This document shows positions 45,360 to 54,119 of a DNA stretch of 64,000 nt, piece by piece (position 1 is the stretch's first letter; each line of letters starts with the position of its first letter). The translations under genes were made by a program, and so were the position numbers. The notes under the pieces were generated by a model. The model was not told the origin of the DNA, did no database searches, and saw only the letters and a list, made by a program, of their open reading frames with translations. This stretch comes from Acinetobacter sp. GSS19 (GTDB lineage Bacteria > Pseudomonadota > Gammaproteobacteria > Pseudomonadales > Moraxellaceae). Location of the stretch: contig NZ_CP117520.1 of NCBI RefSeq assembly GCF_028621895.1, forward strand, positions 1,736,001 through 1,800,000. Reading direction: 5' to 3'.

Positions 45360-47903
45360 ATGCTTAAAAGAATATTTTTCCAAATTCACTGGTTTTTAGG
45401 GATTACTGCCGGACTGATCCTGTCCATTATGGGCGTCACAGGGGCGATCTATTCCTATGAATCGCAAATCCTGAAATGGATCAACCAAGACAGTTATGTG
45501 GTCGCTGCCCAGACACAGCCAAAGCTGACACCAGCGCAGATTTATCAGCATTTTCAACGTACCCAACCTGAACTGAAAATTAACAGTGTGACGATTAGCA
45601 GCAGCCAGACCACCTCATCACAGATCAATATTGCCAAAGCCGGAGAAAAACGTGGTTTAGCGGTGATGATTAACCCTTACACGGCTGAAGTGTTGCCTGA
45701 GTTGAAAGGTCGCGAATTTTTCAAGTTTGTAGAAAAACTGCACCGTACCCTCACCTTGGGGCCTCAAGGTAAACTGATTACTGGTTCTTGTGCCCTAATA
45801 CTGATTTTCTTTGTGCTGAGTGGCTTATATCTACGCTGGCCGAAAAAGCATAGTGTACGTCAATGGCTGGCTGTTAAACCGCAACTTAAAGGTCGCAATT
45901 TTCTGTGGGATCTACATGCGGTAGTCGGAACCTGGGTGATTGTGTTTTATCTGATGCTAGCCATGACGGGGCTGTATTGGTCGTTTGACTGGTGGCGCAA
46001 TGGGATGTATGCAGTACTGGGGGTACAACGTGAAATACCTAAAGAAGTACCACTAGCTGCAAAAAAGGATGAAGGCTCAAAACAGGCTCTCCCCCTACCG
46101 ACGGTCAGTTACGCACTAGAACGGACCTGGAGTGGTTTTAATCAAAACATTGGTCGTGAATATTCCAGCCTAACGCTCAACATCCCTACCAAAAATGATG
46201 GCAAAGTCGAGGTTAGCTTTATCGATGCCACACCACAGCATGAACGAGCAAAAAATACGGCGAGTTACGATTATCGTGCAGAAAAAATAGAAAAATTAAA
46301 ACTCTATGAAACACAACCGCTGAATGAAAAAATCATGTCCAGTATGTTGCCGGTACACCGTGGTAGCTTTTTCGGACCGATTTATCAGTTCCTTGCCATG
46401 TTGGCCGCATTGGTTATGCCTCTGTTTTTCATTACCGGCTGGATGCTGTACTTAAAACGTCGCAAACAGAAAAAGCTCACCCAAGCCGCACGTCTGGCAT
46501 TGAGTTCAACAGACCTCAAACATCCACGTCAGCCCTGGTTGATCGTCTATGCATCACAGACGGGGCTGGCCGAACAACTGGCCTGGCGTACCGCAACCAG
46601 CTTGCAGGCTGCCAACCAGACTGTTCAGGTAAAATCCATGCAGCAGCTTAGCCTGACAGAACTCAAACAGCAGCAGCACATCCTGTTTGTGGTCAGCACC
46701 TATGGTACGGGTGATGCTCCTGATCTGGCTTCAAGCTTTGTCAAAAAAGTCATGCGGGAACAACCTGACCTGGCACAGCTCAACTACGCTATTTTAGCTT
46801 TGGGCTCCAAAGAATATACCAACAGCTATTGCCGATTTGGCTATCGTGTTGATGAATGGCTGCAAGCCTGTCATGCCACTCCACTGTTTGATTTGATCAC
46901 CGTGGATAATGCAGATCCTGTAGCGCTTCAATGCTGGAATCAGGCTTTAGCTGAACTCTTCCAGACCGAACTGGCCGATATGCAGGTGAATAAAGTATTT
47001 GATACCTGGTCGCTGGAAAAATGTGACTTGCTCAATCCAGGCAGCTTAGGTGGTGCTATTTACAATATTGAGTTACGCGCAAAGCATGATGCCTCATGGC
47101 AAGCCGGAGATATTGCCGAAATTCAGCCAGAAAATGCCCCGATCCGTATCCAAGCGTTTCTTCAGCAACAGCAACTAGATGGTCAAGCCCTAGTGCCATC
47201 TCTCAATCTGCCGTTACAAGAAGCATTAAAAACCAAAGACCTGAGCGCCTCAGTCCAAGCCTATCAAAATTTTGATGAACTGATTGATCAGCTGACGACA
47301 CTACCAAGCCGTGAATATTCCATTGCCAGCATTCCATCGCAACAAATTTTGCGCTTGGTGGTCCGTCAACAGAAAAATCTCCAAGGTGAACTGGGCTTAG
47401 GTTCAGGCTGGTTAACGGCCCATGCAGCCATCAATCAACCGATTGCGCTACGCATCCGCAGCAATCCGAATTTTCACCTGATCGATGACAATCGCCCACT
47501 GATCCTGATCGGCAACGGAACAGGGATCGCAGGACTGATGAGCTTGATGCATGCGCGGGTTCGTCTCAATTACACCGAAAACTGGCTGATTTTTGGCGAA
47601 CGTCAGCAAGCCTGTGATTTTATCTATCGAGAGACCATTCAGGCTTGGCAAAGCACAGCCATGCTACAACGTCTGGATCTTGCCTTCTCACGCGATCAGC
47701 CACAGCAGATTTATGTACAAGACAAATTGCGTGAACAAGCCAGCGAACTCAAAGCCTGGATCGATCGTGGCGCAGTGATCTATATCTGCGGCAGCCTGAA
47801 AGGTATGGCTCAAGACGTAGAACATGCTTTAATCGAGATTCTGGGCGAAGAAGCACTAGAAGAGTTGCGTTTAACACAACGTTATCGACGTGATGTCTAT
47901 TAA
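45360..47903 (+). CDS. PepSY-domain transmembrane / flavodoxin / ferredoxin-NADP reductase fusion
   Basis: An 847-aa inner-membrane flavoprotein. The N-terminal part is a PepSY-associated transmembrane region (helices near residues 8-30, 140-158, 188-212 and 335-360, with His-rich segments HRTL and HRGSFFGP suited to haem binding). A cytosolic flavodoxin-like FMN domain follows from about 390 (VYASQTGLAEQ, STYGTGDAPD). The C-terminus is a sulfite-reductase/cytochrome P450-reductase-type FAD/NADP domain (VLRL..VRQQ, LGLGSGWLT, IGNGTGIAGL, YICGSLKGMAQDVE). Related proteins lie with TonB receptors and are thought to reduce iron-siderophore complexes. The Fur-like box supports this. Confidence 0.9.
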   Translation: MLKRIFFQIHWFLGITAGLILSIMGVTGAIYSYESQILKWINQDSYVVAAQTQPKLTPAQIYQHFQRTQPELKINSVTISSSQTTSSQINIAKAGEKRGLAVMINPYTAEVLPELKGREFFKFVEKLHRTLTLGPQGKLITGSCALILIFFVLSGLYLRWPKKHSVRQWLAVKPQLKGRNFLWDLHAVVGTWVIVFYLMLAMTGLYWSFDWWRNGMYAVLGVQREIPKEVPLAAKKDEGSKQALPLPTVSYALERTWSGFNQNIGREYSSLTLNIPTKNDGKVEVSFIDATPQHERAKNTASYDYRAEKIEKLKLYETQPLNEKIMSSMLPVHRGSFFGPIYQFLAMLAALVMPLFFITGWMLYLKRRKQKKLTQAARLALSSTDLKHPRQPWLIVYASQTGLAEQLAWRTATSLQAANQTVQVKSMQQLSLTELKQQQHILFVVSTYGTGDAPDLASSFVKKVMREQPDLAQLNYAILALGSKEYTNSYCRFGYRVDEWLQACHATPLFDLITVDNADPVALQCWNQALAELFQTELADMQVNKVFDTWSLEKCDLLNPGSLGGAIYNIELRAKHDASWQAGDIAEIQPENAPIRIQAFLQQQQLDGQALVPSLNLPLQEALKTKDLSASVQAYQNFDELIDQLTTLPSREYSIASIPSQQILRLVVRQQKNLQGELGLGSGWLTAHAAINQPIALRIRSNPNFHLIDDNRPLILIGNGTGIAGLMSLMHARVRLNYTENWLIFGERQQACDFIYRETIQAWQSTAMLQRLDLAFSRDQPQQIYVQDKLREQASELKAWIDRGAVIYICGSLKGMAQDVEHALIEILGEEALEELRLTQRYRRDVY

Positions 47904-47920
47904 CTTTGCAACGACTACGC

Positions 47921-47950
47921 AAAACCGGGTACGATGAACCCGGTTTTTTT
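47921..47950 (+). terminator. Terminator after the PepSY fusion gene
   Basis: AAAACCGGGT and ACCCGGTTTT form a 10-bp stem with a 7-nt loop, then Ts. Confidence 0.85.
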
Positions 47951-47992
47951 ACGCCTGTTATACTGTCCTATGTTTTTAGTGATGCGGTGCCT

Positions 47993-48796
47993 ATGACCTC
48001 CCTGATGCTTTCTCTGTCCAGCAAAATCAAACGCATGCTGACCGCATTGTTTGGTAGCCTGTTGTTCCTGGATGGCCTATTTTTCACCGTACAAAATAAA
48101 ATCCATTTAGGAACCCTACTCCCCCTAGTTTTAGGTGGTTTTCTGCTAGCCTATAGTTATTTCTATCAGCAGATTCAAGCCATTTTAGTCCAGCATCCAA
48201 GCTATAAAATACTATGGCATCTGGGATGGGGATTACTGATCATTTGGGTCATCAGTCTCTTGAGTTTTTTTGTGTATCTGCATCAACAGATCCAACAACA
48301 AGTTGATGTTCCAGAGCTAAAAGCCATCATTGTCTTGGGAAGTGGCATTGAAAATGGTCGGCCTTCTGCCATTTTGGCCCAACGTCTAAATACCGCTGCT
48401 GCATTAGCCGCGCAACAACCGCAGGCAAACATTATTGTCAGTGGTGGTTTGGCAACCCGTGAACATGCGACTGAGGCCGAGATTATGGCCGCCTACTTAC
48501 AGCACACCTTTCACATTCCCGCACATCGTATCAAGCTGGAAACCGAAAGTACCAGTACCGAGCTCAACCTGAGTAATACACAAGTCATTTTGCACAATCA
48601 GCATATTTCCCTCAAACAGCCGATTGCGATTGTCACCAGCGATTTCCATACCTTACGTGCAGCTGCGATTGCTCGAAAACAAGGCTATCAACACCCCATT
48701 ATGGTCAGTGCACCGACACCTCTTTTGAATCGCTATAATGCCTGGCTGAGGGAATACTTTGCTTTTATCAGTGGCTGGTTGTTAAATGAATACTAA
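47993..48796 (+). CDS. DUF218 (YdcF/ElyC-like) membrane protein
   Basis: A 267-aa protein with three to four helices in the first 100 residues and a periplasmic or cytosolic DUF218 domain. Landmarks are IIVLGSGIENGRPSAILAQRL, IIVSGG, LETESTSTELNLSN and IAIVTSDFHTLRA. Its size and N-terminal helices resemble E. coli ElyC/YcbC, which affects undecaprenyl-phosphate use in envelope assembly, so an envelope role is likely. ATG at 47993 is chosen over an open frame that reaches back into the terminator. Confidence 0.88.
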   Translation: MTSLMLSLSSKIKRMLTALFGSLLFLDGLFFTVQNKIHLGTLLPLVLGGFLLAYSYFYQQIQAILVQHPSYKILWHLGWGLLIIWVISLLSFFVYLHQQIQQQVDVPELKAIIVLGSGIENGRPSAILAQRLNTAAALAAQQPQANIIVSGGLATREHATEAEIMAAYLQHTFHIPAHRIKLETESTSTELNLSNTQVILHNQHISLKQPIAIVTSDFHTLRAAAIARKQGYQHPIMVSAPTPLLNRYNAWLREYFAFISGWLLNEY

Positions 48797-48990
48797 GATG
48801 AATCAATTATGCTGAATTGCATGATCTATAGTTTGATAAACAAAACAAATATTGTTCGTTCAAAATGAATTTATACAAAACATTTGACGATTGAAAATGG
48901 CCAAACTGTAAGAAGATGCAAAAGTACAAATAAGAAAATCCATCAAAACCAAGAGCTTTGATAGTTGAAGTAATTTCATACAGGAAGATA

Positions 48991-49066
48991 TGGTGGGCGC
49001 TGACGGGATCGAACCGCCGACATTCTGCTTGTAAGGCAGACGCTCTACCAACTGAGCTAAGCGCCC
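48991..49066 (-). tRNA. tRNA-Val (anticodon TAC), copy 1
   Basis: 76 nt, with complete cloverleaf, anticodon loop CTTACAA, T-arm GGTTCGATCC and encoded CCA. Sequence is identical to the other three Val genes. Last in the transcript. Confidence 0.98.
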
Positions 49067-49161
49067 TGAGCGAGGAGTAACAAAGCACTGCTTTGTCCGA
49101 GCGCAAGAGAAAAATCTTTGATTTTTTCAAGGCTCCAATCTCAGAACAGAGAATGAATAAA

Positions 49162-49238
49162 TGGCGCAGCGGACGGGGCTCGAACCCGCGACCCCCGGCG
49201 TGACAGGCCGGTATTCTAACCAACTGAACTACCGCTGC
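49162..49238 (-). tRNA. tRNA-Asp (anticodon GTC), copy 1
   Basis: 77 nt, anticodon loop CTGTCAC, T-arm GGTTCGAGCC, encoded CCA. Confidence 0.98.
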
Positions 49239-49299
49239 ACTTGCTAGACTTTGCTTTTAACAAAGTTAGGTCACTATATTTTAAATCAGAACTGAAATA

Positions 49300-49375
49300 T
49301 GGTGGGCGCTGACGGGATCGAACCGCCGACATTCTGCTTGTAAGGCAGACGCTCTACCAACTGAGCTAAGCGCCC
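49300..49375 (-). tRNA. tRNA-Val (anticodon TAC), copy 2
   Basis: Identical 76-nt gene to copy 1; encoded CCA present. Confidence 0.98.
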
Positions 49376-49395
49376 TCATTGAGGGAAAGATAAAA

Positions 49396-49472
49396 TGGCG
49401 CAGCGGACGGGGCTCGAACCCGCGACCCCCGGCGTGACAGGCCGGTATTCTAACCAACTGAACTACCGCTGC
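49396..49472 (-). tRNA. tRNA-Asp (anticodon GTC), copy 2
   Basis: Identical 77-nt gene to Asp copy 1; encoded CCA present. Confidence 0.98.
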
Positions 49473-49540
49473 ACTTACGGCACTTTGTAAAATTACAAAG
49501 TTGAGTCACATTATCTTTTCAGTTTCACAACTTAAAAATA

Positions 49541-49616
49541 TGGTGGGCGCTGACGGGATCGAACCGCCGACATTCTGCTTGTAAGGCAGACGCTCTACCA
49601 ACTGAGCTAAGCGCCC
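49541..49616 (-). tRNA. tRNA-Val (anticodon TAC), copy 3
   Basis: Identical 76-nt gene; encoded CCA present. Confidence 0.98.
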
Positions 49617-49637
49617 GACAAGAGCTATTGTTAAAAG

Positions 49638-49714
49638 TGGCGCAGCGGACGGGGCTCGAACCCGCGACCCCCGGCGTGACAGGCCGGTATTCTAACCAAC
49701 TGAACTACCGCTGC
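49638..49714 (-). tRNA. tRNA-Asp (anticodon GTC), copy 3
   Basis: Identical 77-nt gene; encoded CCA present. Confidence 0.98.
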
Positions 49715-49767
49715 ACTTTCACAATGTCGCTATTGTGGTACAAACAATGTTTTTGTTAAATCTAAAG

Positions 49768-49844
49768 TGGCGCAGCGGACGGGGCTCGAACCCGCGACCC
49801 CCGGCGTGACAGGCCGGTATTCTAACCAACTGAACTACCGCTGC
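49768..49844 (-). tRNA. tRNA-Asp (anticodon GTC), copy 4
   Basis: Identical 77-nt gene; two Asp genes are adjacent here without a Val between, breaking the alternation. Confidence 0.98.
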
Positions 49845-49868
49845 ACTGAGGATTTAACGTAAAGGACT

Positions 49869-49944
49869 TGGTGGGCGCTGACGGGATCGAACCGCCGACA
49901 TTCTGCTTGTAAGGCAGACGCTCTACCAACTGAGCTAAGCGCCC
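49869..49944 (-). tRNA. tRNA-Val (anticodon TAC), copy 4
   Basis: First gene in the transcript; identical 76-nt gene with encoded CCA. Confidence 0.98.
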
Positions 49945-49974
49945 TTTACAACGTCTTCATCGTTTGTGAGGTGC

Positions 49975-50002
49975 ATTATAGAGAATCTTGACTGACTGTC
50001 AA
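49975..50002 (-). promoter_or_regulatory. Consensus sigma-70 promoter of the tRNA operon
   Basis: On the minus strand TTGACA-N16-TATAAT followed by a GC-starting discriminator (GCACCTC), 30 bases before the first tRNA. Such strong promoters with GC discriminators are typical of stringently controlled stable RNA. Confidence 0.9.
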
Positions 50003-50208
50003 ACGCTTTTCTAGTAGATTTCAGTTTTTTACCGCCGAGTGATTAAAAAATAGGTCATTACCGAGAAAAGCTTGTAAATTCGGTACGTTATTTCGCGACT
50101 CACAAGCCCTTTAAACACACTCCAGAAAGACCACTAGGCCCATCATTGACACTATGTCCATTTAAACGTCTCTTTGGAACCCCTCTGCTAAAGAAAAACG
50201 CTTCAACT

Positions 50209-50748
50209 TCATTTGGCTTCAAATGCAGGAATGTCCAATGCATTTTCCGAGATATAAACCAGAGCCCCTGGCTCAATAGAGTTAAAAAGCTCAATGACAT
50301 CTTGATTACGCATACGGATACAGCCATGTGACAAAGGAACTCCCATCGGCTCTGTATCCGGCGTACCATGAATATAGATATAACGGCTGAAGGTATCACA
50401 GCCCTGCCCTTGATTAAAACCGGGCTGTAAACCACTTAACCACAAAATACGCGAAAGTATCCAGTCACGTTCAGGATGTTGAGAGGCCAAATCCGAATTA
50501 TAGATTTCACCTGTAGCTTGTCGTGCCACGAATACCGTATTTTTTGCTGCATCCTGACCAAACATTTGCTCTACACGATGCCAGCCGCGTGGCGTTTTAC
50601 CACTATTTTCAGCTTCACCAATCCCATTTTTACCGGTTGAGATGGAGTAACACTGTTGTCGCGCTGGTAAATATAAATACTGCTGAGCCAGATCAATCCA
50701 AATCTGGGCATCATTCAGGCGATAAAGAGAATTATTGTTCATGTTCAT
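50209..50748 (-). CDS. elsL: YkuD-fold L,D-transpeptidase family protein without signal peptide, ElsL-like
   Basis: A 179-aa YkuD-domain enzyme. The catalytic block is intact: His127 in YIHGTP, then SHGCIRMRN with His141, Cys143 and Arg145. There is no signal peptide or membrane helix at the N-terminus, so it should be cytosolic. This matches A. baumannii ElsL, described as an L,D-carboxypeptidase in peptidoglycan recycling, more than secreted cross-linking enzymes. The gene overlaps the end of the YbaN-family gene upstream by a few codons. An alternative ATG at 50742 exists. Confidence 0.85.
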   Translation of the reverse strand: MNMNNNSLYRLNDAQIWIDLAQQYLYLPARQQCYSISTGKNGIGEAENSGKTPRGWHRVEQMFGQDAAKNTVFVARQATGEIYNSDLASQHPERDWILSRILWLSGLQPGFNQGQGCDTFSRYIYIHGTPDTEPMGVPLSHGCIRMRNQDVIELFNSIEPGALVYISENALDIPAFEAK

Positions 50749-51154
50749 TTTGCACAGGTAACTTGATCTGTTGCGGTTCCGGTCGCAACCATAACCAGCA
50801 GGCGACAGTTAGCATTACGGTGTCAGTGAAGACTTTGACCCAGAACGGCGCAGTAGTAAATAACATCATAATGGCACTGCCCAACATCATGATACTGGCA
50901 ATCCACTTGGCTTTGCGTGGTACGGTGCCATTTTCACGCCAGTCTCTCAGCGTCTGCCCGTAACGCGGATGGTTCAACAGCCATTCATCGACTTGTGGCC
51001 AGCCTTTTGACGCCGCCCATGCAGCTAGTACCAGAAAGACCGTGGTTGGCATACCAGGCAAAATTGCACCAATTGCGCCCAGCGTGATAAAGATCACCAC
51101 CAAACTCCGCCATAACAACACGACCATAACATTATCCAAAACCGCGACTGGCAT
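50732..51154 (-). CDS. YbaN-family (DUF454) inner-membrane protein
   Basis: A 140-aa protein with about three helices. Family landmarks are GAIGAILPGMPTTVFLVLAAWAASKG (near residue 25), NHPRYGQTLRDWRENGTVPRKAKW and a final hydrophobic hairpin. E. coli YbaN is the archetype; no function is established. Its last codons overlap the elsL-like gene start, so the two are probably translated from one mRNA. Confidence 0.92.
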   Translation of the reverse strand: MPVAVLDNVMVVLLWRSLVVIFITLGAIGAILPGMPTTVFLVLAAWAASKGWPQVDEWLLNHPRYGQTLRDWRENGTVPRKAKWIASIMMLGSAIMMLFTTAPFWVKVFTDTVMLTVACWLWLRPEPQQIKLPVQNEHEQ

Positions 51155-51225
51155 TAGTATAAAGTGTTTTACCCTTTCACTCTGTGTTTTAATGCACTAG
51201 ATTTACAATTCACGCGGAAAATCAC

Positions 51226-52110
51226 ATGCTGCGTTCACACCAGCACAGCGCCTATTTTGAACCTTGGCTGGAATTCCAACAGCCGATCGTACGCCAGTTG
51301 GCCTTTGCAGTCGCCAGCCCGAATCTGTTGCTGCACGCCCCCGCAGAACTTCAGCTCAAACATGCCTTTGAACTACACACGAATGTAGAATGGCAACAGC
51401 ATTTTGAAAATTATTTACCACGGCTACGGCAGCTCGATCGAGCGTCTGCAGAACTGGAAAATTTTCTGCAGCAGTTGAAAAGTACCCGTCTAGGGCTACG
51501 CTTTGAATATCTGTTGTATTTCTGGTTGCTGGATCAGGATTATCATCCCTATCAGCTACTCGGACACAGTATTCAGAAAATAGAAGGTGCCAAAACACGA
51601 GGAGAGCTGGATTTTCTGTTATTGAATCAGGACAGCAAATGTATAGAACACTGGGAAGTGGCGCTCAAATACTATCTGGCCGAGGGCAATTTTTTACTGC
51701 AGCAATGGTTCGGCCTGAATCGAAATGACACCTTAGCCAAAAAGCTGCGTCACTTCACCGAAAAACAATTCCAGTTTACCGATGCATTAGGCTACAACAT
51801 TGAACGTCGTGTTGCAGTGATGAAAGGTCAATTATATCTGCCCGATCATCCCAACATTTCAGCCATTGAAACGATTGCTCCCTGGATCAATCTGCAGCGG
51901 CGTGTAGGCTTATGGGGTACAAGCATTCCAACACAGTCTTTTTACCGCCTGCAACGACACGAGTGGTTATGTCCAAATGCAACTGCCACAGCATTGCCTG
52001 CCAAATGGTGGACAGATGGACTGTATTATCAACCCGAGCGACAACAATTTTATATGTACCGTCATCCAAATTTATTACTGCCGGGTCGAAGCCAACTGAA
52101 CAACATTTGA
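51226..52110 (+). CDS. DUF1853 family protein, possible PD-(D/E)XK nuclease fold
   Basis: A 294-aa cytosolic protein of the DUF1853 family. The segment GELDFLLL (Glu127, Asp129), then a gap of 14 residues, then EVALKYYL (Glu144, Lys148), looks like the acid-acid-Lys core of PD-(D/E)XK enzymes. This is my inference; I know of no demonstrated activity. The start at ATG 51226 fits the family N-terminus. It is divergent from the ybaN-like gene. Confidence 0.85.
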   Translation: MLRSHQHSAYFEPWLEFQQPIVRQLAFAVASPNLLLHAPAELQLKHAFELHTNVEWQQHFENYLPRLRQLDRASAELENFLQQLKSTRLGLRFEYLLYFWLLDQDYHPYQLLGHSIQKIEGAKTRGELDFLLLNQDSKCIEHWEVALKYYLAEGNFLLQQWFGLNRNDTLAKKLRHFTEKQFQFTDALGYNIERRVAVMKGQLYLPDHPNISAIETIAPWINLQRRVGLWGTSIPTQSFYRLQRHEWLCPNATATALPAKWWTDGLYYQPERQQFYMYRHPNLLLPGRSQLNNI

Positions 52111-52201
52111 TAACGTTTTTATAATCAAAAGTGTCTATTTTCACTGCTGGGTTTTTCTTAACCTGAAGTAACAACACAATAAATCCAATGTGGAGTTGAT
52201 C

Positions 52202-52342
52202 ATGAAAAAAATACTTGTTGCATCGATGCTCATGGCTTTTGTATTGACGGGTTGTAATACCTTTAAGGGTATTGGTGAAGATGTTTCCAAAGCCGGCCAA
52301 GCCGTCACCAATACGGCGGAAAAGACAGAAAATAAAATGTAA
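52202..52342 (+). CDS. Entericidin EcnA/B-like small lipoprotein
   Basis: A 46-aa precursor: MKKILVASMLMAFVLTGC with lipobox LTGC (Cys18), then an amphipathic Gly/Ala/Thr-rich tail containing GIGEDVSKAGQAVTNTA. This matches entericidin lipopeptides, which in E. coli form an antidote/toxin pair; here only one copy exists. A TGGAG Shine-Dalgarno precedes the ATG, and a terminator follows within 20 bases. Small stress-induced envelope lipoproteins of this type are common in Acinetobacter. Confidence 0.92.
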   Translation: MKKILVASMLMAFVLTGCNTFKGIGEDVSKAGQAVTNTAEKTENKM

Positions 52343-52360
52343 TCTGTGTCTTGTGCAAAG

Positions 52361-53592
<1,232 letters not shown>

Positions 53593-53606
53593 TTCGTAGA
53601 AGACAT

Positions 53607-53636
53607 AAAAAAGGAACTCTACGGAGTTCCTTTTTT
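53607..53636. terminator. Bidirectional terminator between dapE and the Chp operon
   Basis: AAAAAAGGAACTC, TACG loop, GAGTTCCTTTTTT: perfect stem. Confidence 0.92.
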
Positions 53637-53650
53637 ATTGGAGAATTCGG

Positions 53651-54115
53651 TTATTCTCCCAAACCCAAATCTTTTTGAATCTGACTCAGGTTCGGAACAT
53701 GAAAAATCTGATCTGCCATACGTACGTATTGGTAAATGCTTGGATCATCACTTTCACGTTCGTCGTCAACCACTTCCGAAATACGGATACGGATCGTATT
53801 TGGCATCGCATCACAGAGTAATGCGAAACGTTGACTTGCCTCTTCTCCTTCAACCACCAAGGCCACCCCGGTGGTATTAGCAGGATCATTGACCGCATAC
53901 ACAGGAAGTTCAACATCATGCCAAGTGACACTATCAACCTGTGTAGAGGTATCAAGTGCTGACAAAACAATGTTTTGTGGTAGCAACATCGGTTCCTTGT
54001 CATAACAATGAATGATATAGGCATCGATAAATCCGGTGGATACCGTAATCAGGTGTTGCAATTCTTGCTGGTTAATCTGCTTGAGTGCCGAATTAAGCGT
54101 CGGTGTTTGGCTCAT
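53651..54115 (-). CDS. CheW-like/ChpC-like accessory chemosensory protein
   Basis: A 154-aa protein that begins 4 bases after the chpA stop with a GAGGAT Shine-Dalgarno. The fold pattern (FIDAYIIHCYDKEPMLLPQNIVLSAL; VALVVEGEEASQRFALLCDAMPNTIRIRI) is that of a weak CheW domain. In Pseudomonas ChpC, a second CheW-like protein, closes the pil-chp cluster; this is the natural candidate here. Sequence divergence makes the name tentative. The upstream TTG at 54133 is rejected. Confidence 0.72.
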   Translation of the reverse strand: MSQTPTLNSALKQINQQELQHLITVSTGFIDAYIIHCYDKEPMLLPQNIVLSALDTSTQVDSVTWHDVELPVYAVNDPANTTGVALVVEGEEASQRFALLCDAMPNTIRIRISEVVDDERESDDPSIYQYVRMADQIFHVPNLSQIQKDLGLGE

Positions 54116-54119
54116 CGTC

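Noticed and set aside
48807..49223. 138-aa ORF on the minus strand
   Set aside because: It runs through tRNA-Val and tRNA-Asp genes and their spacers; it is an artefact of tRNA sequence.
48991..49944. CRISPR-like or integrated-element repeat
   Set aside because: The repeats are complete tRNA genes with CCA ends; no cas, integrase or att-type partial tRNA was seen.
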